Assembly (NCBI GenBank): GCA_029240105.1
Contig: JARBTR010000009.1
Location: forward strand, 1 to 64,000
Source: Caryophanales bacterium
Lineage (GTDB): Bacteria; Bacillota; Bacilli; JARBTR01
DNA: 64,000 nucleotides
Direction of reading: 5' to 3'
Shown here piece by piece: positions 61,072 to 64,000 of the stretch (positions are counted from its first letter, which is position 1; the number at the start of each line of letters is the position of its first letter). Below the pieces are notes generated by a model. The model was not told the origin of the DNA, did no database searches, and was given only the letters and a program-made list of their open reading frames with translations. The position numbers were made by a program, and so were the translations under genes.

Positions 61072-62942
61072 TTCCTATGTATTATTGAACTAATTTTTCT
61101 ATCAATTTCAAGGGCGTCTGAAGTAATAAATCCATGCATATAAAATCGCTTTGATTTAACTAATTGTTTAAAATCTTGCATACTTGATTTCAAAATAGTT
61201 ATTGAATGGGGATATTTGATATCTAAAAGAGGGGCTGGTTCCTCATTTAGGTAAACATTATCGAAAACACTTCCAACTAAAAACTTTCCAAATATAAAAG
61301 GTATTGAATAAATAAGTGTAATGTCACTTAGGCCAAGTTTTCCGATAATATATTTATTCTCATATACAACCCCAGGTAAAAGTTCTGTTTTTGAAGAAAT
61401 GGGAATGTAATATCGAGTTTTACAATCGGTATTGTCTAAAATGGAGTCATTCACAATATCTAAATCATTACCAGTAGTATTCTTAAAAACGATTTTAGCT
61501 TTGTTTTCAATTTCACCTTGAGTCAAGCTATTACTAGTAGAAAAAATAAATCCTGTTCGTTTTGTAATAAAGAAGGAATCTTTGAACGTTATAGCGATAG
61601 GGTATTCACCATTTGTTGAATCTAATGTAGAAAGAGACAGATTAATCGAGTATTTACCTAAGTTGTAACTGGTTCTATTTGAATAATATTCTTTTAAATT
61701 ATCATCAATATCTGGAGGAAAAAAACATTTTAATCCATCATTAACTGAAAGTTTTTCTTCGAAATCATTGTTGTAGAATAATCTTTGATAATTAAGATCA
61801 ATAGATAATTGAGTAGACAATTGAACAGGTAACCTATTTTGAAAAGTAAATCTTTCAAAATATTGTGTTTTATTATTTGTTCTAGCATTAATTTTTTCAC
61901 CGATTAATAACTCAATCTTCCTTATATCATTTAAAAGTTGTATCTCTTCTCCAATTTTAGTAGAAATAAAAAGATCTTTAGAATAGGTAAAAACCTTTGC
62001 AAAATCCCATGAAGGTTCTCTTTTTAAAAATTTCCAGGTTACAACTTTTCCATCAATCACCAAGTCTGGTTGGTATGTATCATAATAATGATTGGTGTAC
62101 TCATATGTGAAAAGAATTGTTACATACTTCGTTTTAATTTCTTTTGGATTAAGTACTAATTCTTTCATTTTATGTATAACACCATCTATTTGAATTGCCC
62201 AAACCGGATTTCTCATTGCAATATAAGTGCCACTAGGATTTAAATAATTTTTAACCTGTAAAATACTTTGTGAGTCTAGATTGTTTTTTGAAAGCCTCCA
62301 AGATAAATCTCCATCAACTTCTGCCTTTCCATCAATTAATCCAATACCTGAGGGGTCAGGTGGCAATTCTTCATAATAACGAGTTAAAATATTGTAGTTT
62401 GTTTTTAATAATTCATCTGTAGTGTTGGACCAATTAATAAGTTGACCCCCATTGTCAGTAGCATTCATAATTCCAGTTGAACCTGAAGAATACGATGTAT
62501 AATATCTACCTGTTACAAATGATTTGCCTGGCTCAATTGTGGAAAAAACTGCATGTAAATATACATTTGATATCCCACTTACTAAATCGTTTATTCCAAC
62601 TTTCTCTAATGCTTTTTTAATTGTTTGAGCAGGTATTTCAAAGTACGAAGTTGCGTATCCATTTCCAAGATCTATTTGTTTTTTTTCAACAAGGGGTAAA
62701 AACTCAGTACATGGTGGGGATTCAAGAGGAGCAAGGTTAGGGGATGAATTTTTTGAAACGATAAAGCCGACTGTCTTATATCTCCAGGTAGATGGTAAAG
62801 CAAGTTTTCCTGTAGTACTAAACTCAATGTTACCTGTAATTGAATTAAAACTAGCAATATTTTCTGAGGCAGATACTGGTTCAATCAAAGGCCCTAAAGC
62901 TAAAATAAAAAAAATAAACACGAGACAATTTACTTTGCCCAT
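61068..62942 (-). CDS. Large exported protein of the Tad locus, unknown family
   Basis: A 624-residue protein. Signal peptide GKVNCLVFIFFILALGPLIE followed by SASENIAS. I chose the ATG at 62942, since gggagggg lies 4-5 bases upstream; the frame is open to TTG 62960. The mature part is beta-rich with aromatic residues (GNIEFSTTGKLALPSTWRYK, GYATSYFEIPAQTIKKALEK, PVWAIQIDGVIHKMKELVLN). It may belong to DUF5704, which I associate with Firmicute Tad loci, but I am not certain. It has no transmembrane helix after the signal. It is followed by the TadC-like gene. Confidence 0.7.
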   Translation of the reverse strand: MGKVNCLVFIFFILALGPLIEPVSASENIASFNSITGNIEFSTTGKLALPSTWRYKTVGFIVSKNSSPNLAPLESPPCTEFLPLVEKKQIDLGNGYATSYFEIPAQTIKKALEKVGINDLVSGISNVYLHAVFSTIEPGKSFVTGRYYTSYSSGSTGIMNATDNGGQLINWSNTTDELLKTNYNILTRYYEELPPDPSGIGLIDGKAEVDGDLSWRLSKNNLDSQSILQVKNYLNPSGTYIAMRNPVWAIQIDGVIHKMKELVLNPKEIKTKYVTILFTYEYTNHYYDTYQPDLVIDGKVVTWKFLKREPSWDFAKVFTYSKDLFISTKIGEEIQLLNDIRKIELLIGEKINARTNNKTQYFERFTFQNRLPVQLSTQLSIDLNYQRLFYNNDFEEKLSVNDGLKCFFPPDIDDNLKEYYSNRTSYNLGKYSINLSLSTLDSTNGEYPIAITFKDSFFITKRTGFIFSTSNSLTQGEIENKAKIVFKNTTGNDLDIVNDSILDNTDCKTRYYIPISSKTELLPGVVYENKYIIGKLGLSDITLIYSIPFIFGKFLVGSVFDNVYLNEEPAPLLDIKYPHSITILKSSMQDFKQLVKSKRFYMHGFITSDALEIDRKISSIIHRK

Positions 62943-62981
62943 CATTCCCCTCCCGAACAAAATTTATAATGTAAACGTTTC

Positions 62982-63143
62982 TTAACTACCTACAGACATT
63001 GCTTCATTTAACTTTGAAGTTACTAAATCTTGAATTGTCTGCATGACATTCGGGAAAAGCACATTTCCTAAAACTGTTACAACTGCTACAAATAAAACTA
63101 CTACAACTACCATATTGAACAATGCTCCCATTTTGGAATCCAC
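62982..63143 (-). CDS. 53-residue pilin-like protein
   Basis: A short gene between the second ATPase and the exported protein. The product starts MDSKMGALFNMVVVVVLFVA, continues with VVTVLGNVLFPNVMQ and ends in an amphipathic segment (TIQDLVTSKLNEAMSVGS). A short charged leader, a Gly, and a 20-residue helix are pilin-like, with a possible cleavage after Gly6. It starts at GTG behind gggaggtga, an excellent ribosome binding site. It lacks the Glu at position +5. It may be the fibre subunit paired with the second ATPase. Confidence 0.75.
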   Translation of the reverse strand: MDSKMGALFNMVVVVVLFVAVVTVLGNVLFPNVMQTIQDLVTSKLNEAMSVGS

Positions 63144-63189
63144 AATTTTCACCTCCCTTCATAAAAACTAATGCCTACTAAATCGAAAC

Positions 63190-64000
63190 TTACCAAAAGC
63201 ACTTTGGTACTTTATGAATTAACTCTTCATTTGTAAGTCTTTGAATGGTTTCAGCTGAAAGTTTCCCCGTGCTTGAATTAACGATATATTTATTGGAATT
63301 TTGATTGTAATTACGACTACTTTGATAAATTGGTATTGCTAATGCACCTTTATCATTGAAATCAACAAATTCTACTATTTCTTTTATGAATCGCTTTATG
63401 CCTTGTTCTGTAAATACTGTTTGCATATGGATACCAAATCTTAATGCTGAAACAATATCTTTACCTAATAAAAGTTCATTCAATTTGTATCCCCTACAGA
63501 TCATTCGAATTAAGCGAGAAGGGATTTGCTCAGCACTATTTGAATGAATGGTAGTTAAAATCGAATGGCCTGTTAGAGCCGATTCAAGCATTTCATAAGC
63601 TTCTAATCCCCTTGTTTCACTTACCAAAATCCAATCAGGATTATTTCGAAGTCCAGCCTTTATTAGTTCGTATTCAGTTATTGTATTTTCTCTATGATAT
63701 TCTTTCAAAGTTTTCCAACTGTTTATATCTTTTTCCGGATATAGTGTTTTCAAATGTGAATCTCTTGTATCCTCAATCAATGTAATTTTTTGATGATTTG
63801 GTATAAAACCCACAAGTGTTTTTTGAAGTTCAGTTTTCCCTGAACCAGTAGAACCAGAAATTATAATATTGGTTTTTGCTTCAATCAAAACTTTTAATAA
63901 TTGAGACACTTCTTCTGTTGATACATCTGAGGGATCTTTAAGTGCTAGACGAGGAGGTGAAAGTCTAATGGAAAATGAAATGCCCTTTTCAGATATAGAA
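63190..64000 (-). CDS. CpaF/TadA-type ATPase, second copy (5-prime end outside window)
   Basis: C-terminal part of a secretion ATPase. The frame is open to the right edge (upstream residues read IRLSPPRLALKDPSDVSTEE), so a GTG at 63909 is internal. Motifs are Walker A ISGSTGSGKTELQ, the Asp box (TLIEDTRDSHLK), Walker B PDWILVSETRGLEAYEM and the His box (LTGHSILTTIHSN). It differs clearly from the first ATPase of the operon (shorter loops, ETRG for EVRG). It is 46 bp upstream of the pilin-like gene. Confidence 0.9.
   Translation of the reverse strand, partial: SISEKGISFSIRLSPPRLALKDPSDVSTEEVSQLLKVLIEAKTNIIISGSTGSGKTELQKTLVGFIPNHQKITLIEDTRDSHLKTLYPEKDINSWKTLKEYHRENTITEYELIKAGLRNNPDWILVSETRGLEAYEMLESALTGHSILTTIHSNSAEQIPSRLIRMICRGYKLNELLLGKDIVSALRFGIHMQTVFTEQGIKRFIKEIVEFVDFNDKGALAIPIYQSSRNYNQNSNKYIVNSSTGKLSAETIQRLTNEELIHKVPKCFW

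Noticed and set aside
63880-63909. Start of the second ATPase at GTG 63909
   Set aside because: The frame is open to the window edge with family-like sequence and there is no ribosome binding site at 63909.

Overview
The window looks like a chromosomal segment of a low-GC, endospore-forming member of the Bacillaceae; I cannot fix the genus from sequence alone. The evidence is AT-rich DNA, strong AGGAGG-type ribosome binding sites with frequent TTG/GTG starts, the spore-coat genes cotJA, cotJB and cotJC, a DUF3231 (CotF-like) protein and a MarR regulator of MhqR type. I saw no rRNA, tRNA, CRISPR array, phage or complete insertion sequence.

Layout. (1) 1-3.9 kb, minus strand: a secreted subtilisin-family protease with a tail of near-identical 231-bp (77-residue) Ig-like repeats. 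A 20-bp tandem duplication breaks the reading frame inside the repeats, which then continue out of frame past the left edge. (2) 4.6-7.4 kb: a two-component system and a small secreted DUF2680 protein. (3) 7.5-9.6 kb: a fluoride channel (crcB) in operon with a tyrosine phosphatase-YciI fusion, then a Nudix hydrolase. (4) 9.8-14.8 kb: a complete branched-chain amino-acid ABC transporter (livJ-livH-livM-livG-livF) whose livM carries an apparent 5-prime frameshift. (5) 15.1-21.6 kb: spore-coat genes. cotJA-cotJB are separated from cotJC by three paralogous Cys-containing proteins of no family I recognise and a GGDEF-EAL protein. (6) 21.6-24.8 kb: a secreted Ig-like repeat protein and a DoxX membrane protein.

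(7) 24.9-40.7 kb, minus strand: a tightly packed 13-gene exopolysaccharide operon. It begins with a PelF-type glycosyltransferase, two coiled-coil DivIVA-like proteins and a PelG-like transporter. Two GT-C-like membrane proteins, an N-truncated ATP-grasp, a polysaccharide deacetylase, a MurJ-type flippase, a GT2 glycosyltransferase and a DUF2304 protein follow. It ends with a membrane protein carrying a degenerate HD-GYP domain and a Cys cluster, and a GH114-like hydrolase. I read it as a divergent Pel-like system in which the degenerate HD-GYP protein may take the receptor role that PelD has elsewhere.

(8) 41.2-45.3 kb: an ECF sigma factor with a probable anti-sigma partner, a DUF3231 protein, a Bacillaceae-type palindromic repeat, a MarR regulator and a zinc-ribbon DUF2628 protein. 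(9) 45.5-64 kb, minus strand: a long Tad/Flp pilus operon running in from beyond the right edge. It contains two CpaF-type ATPases, three TadB/TadC-type membrane proteins, a TadZ-like protein with a lysine-less P-loop, a Flp-like pilin, three TadE/TadG-like pseudopilins, a prepilin peptidase and a 53-codon pilin-like gene too short for ordinary ORF calling. Its distal end encodes a WG-repeat protein, a DUF6382-type FHA protein, a PP2C phosphatase, a Ser/Thr kinase and a 39-residue membrane peptide. This suggests that pilus assembly or secretion is controlled by Thr phosphorylation read by an FHA domain.

The two large operons are the most interesting parts of the window. Functions are inferred from motifs, gene order and remembered family features; no database search was run.
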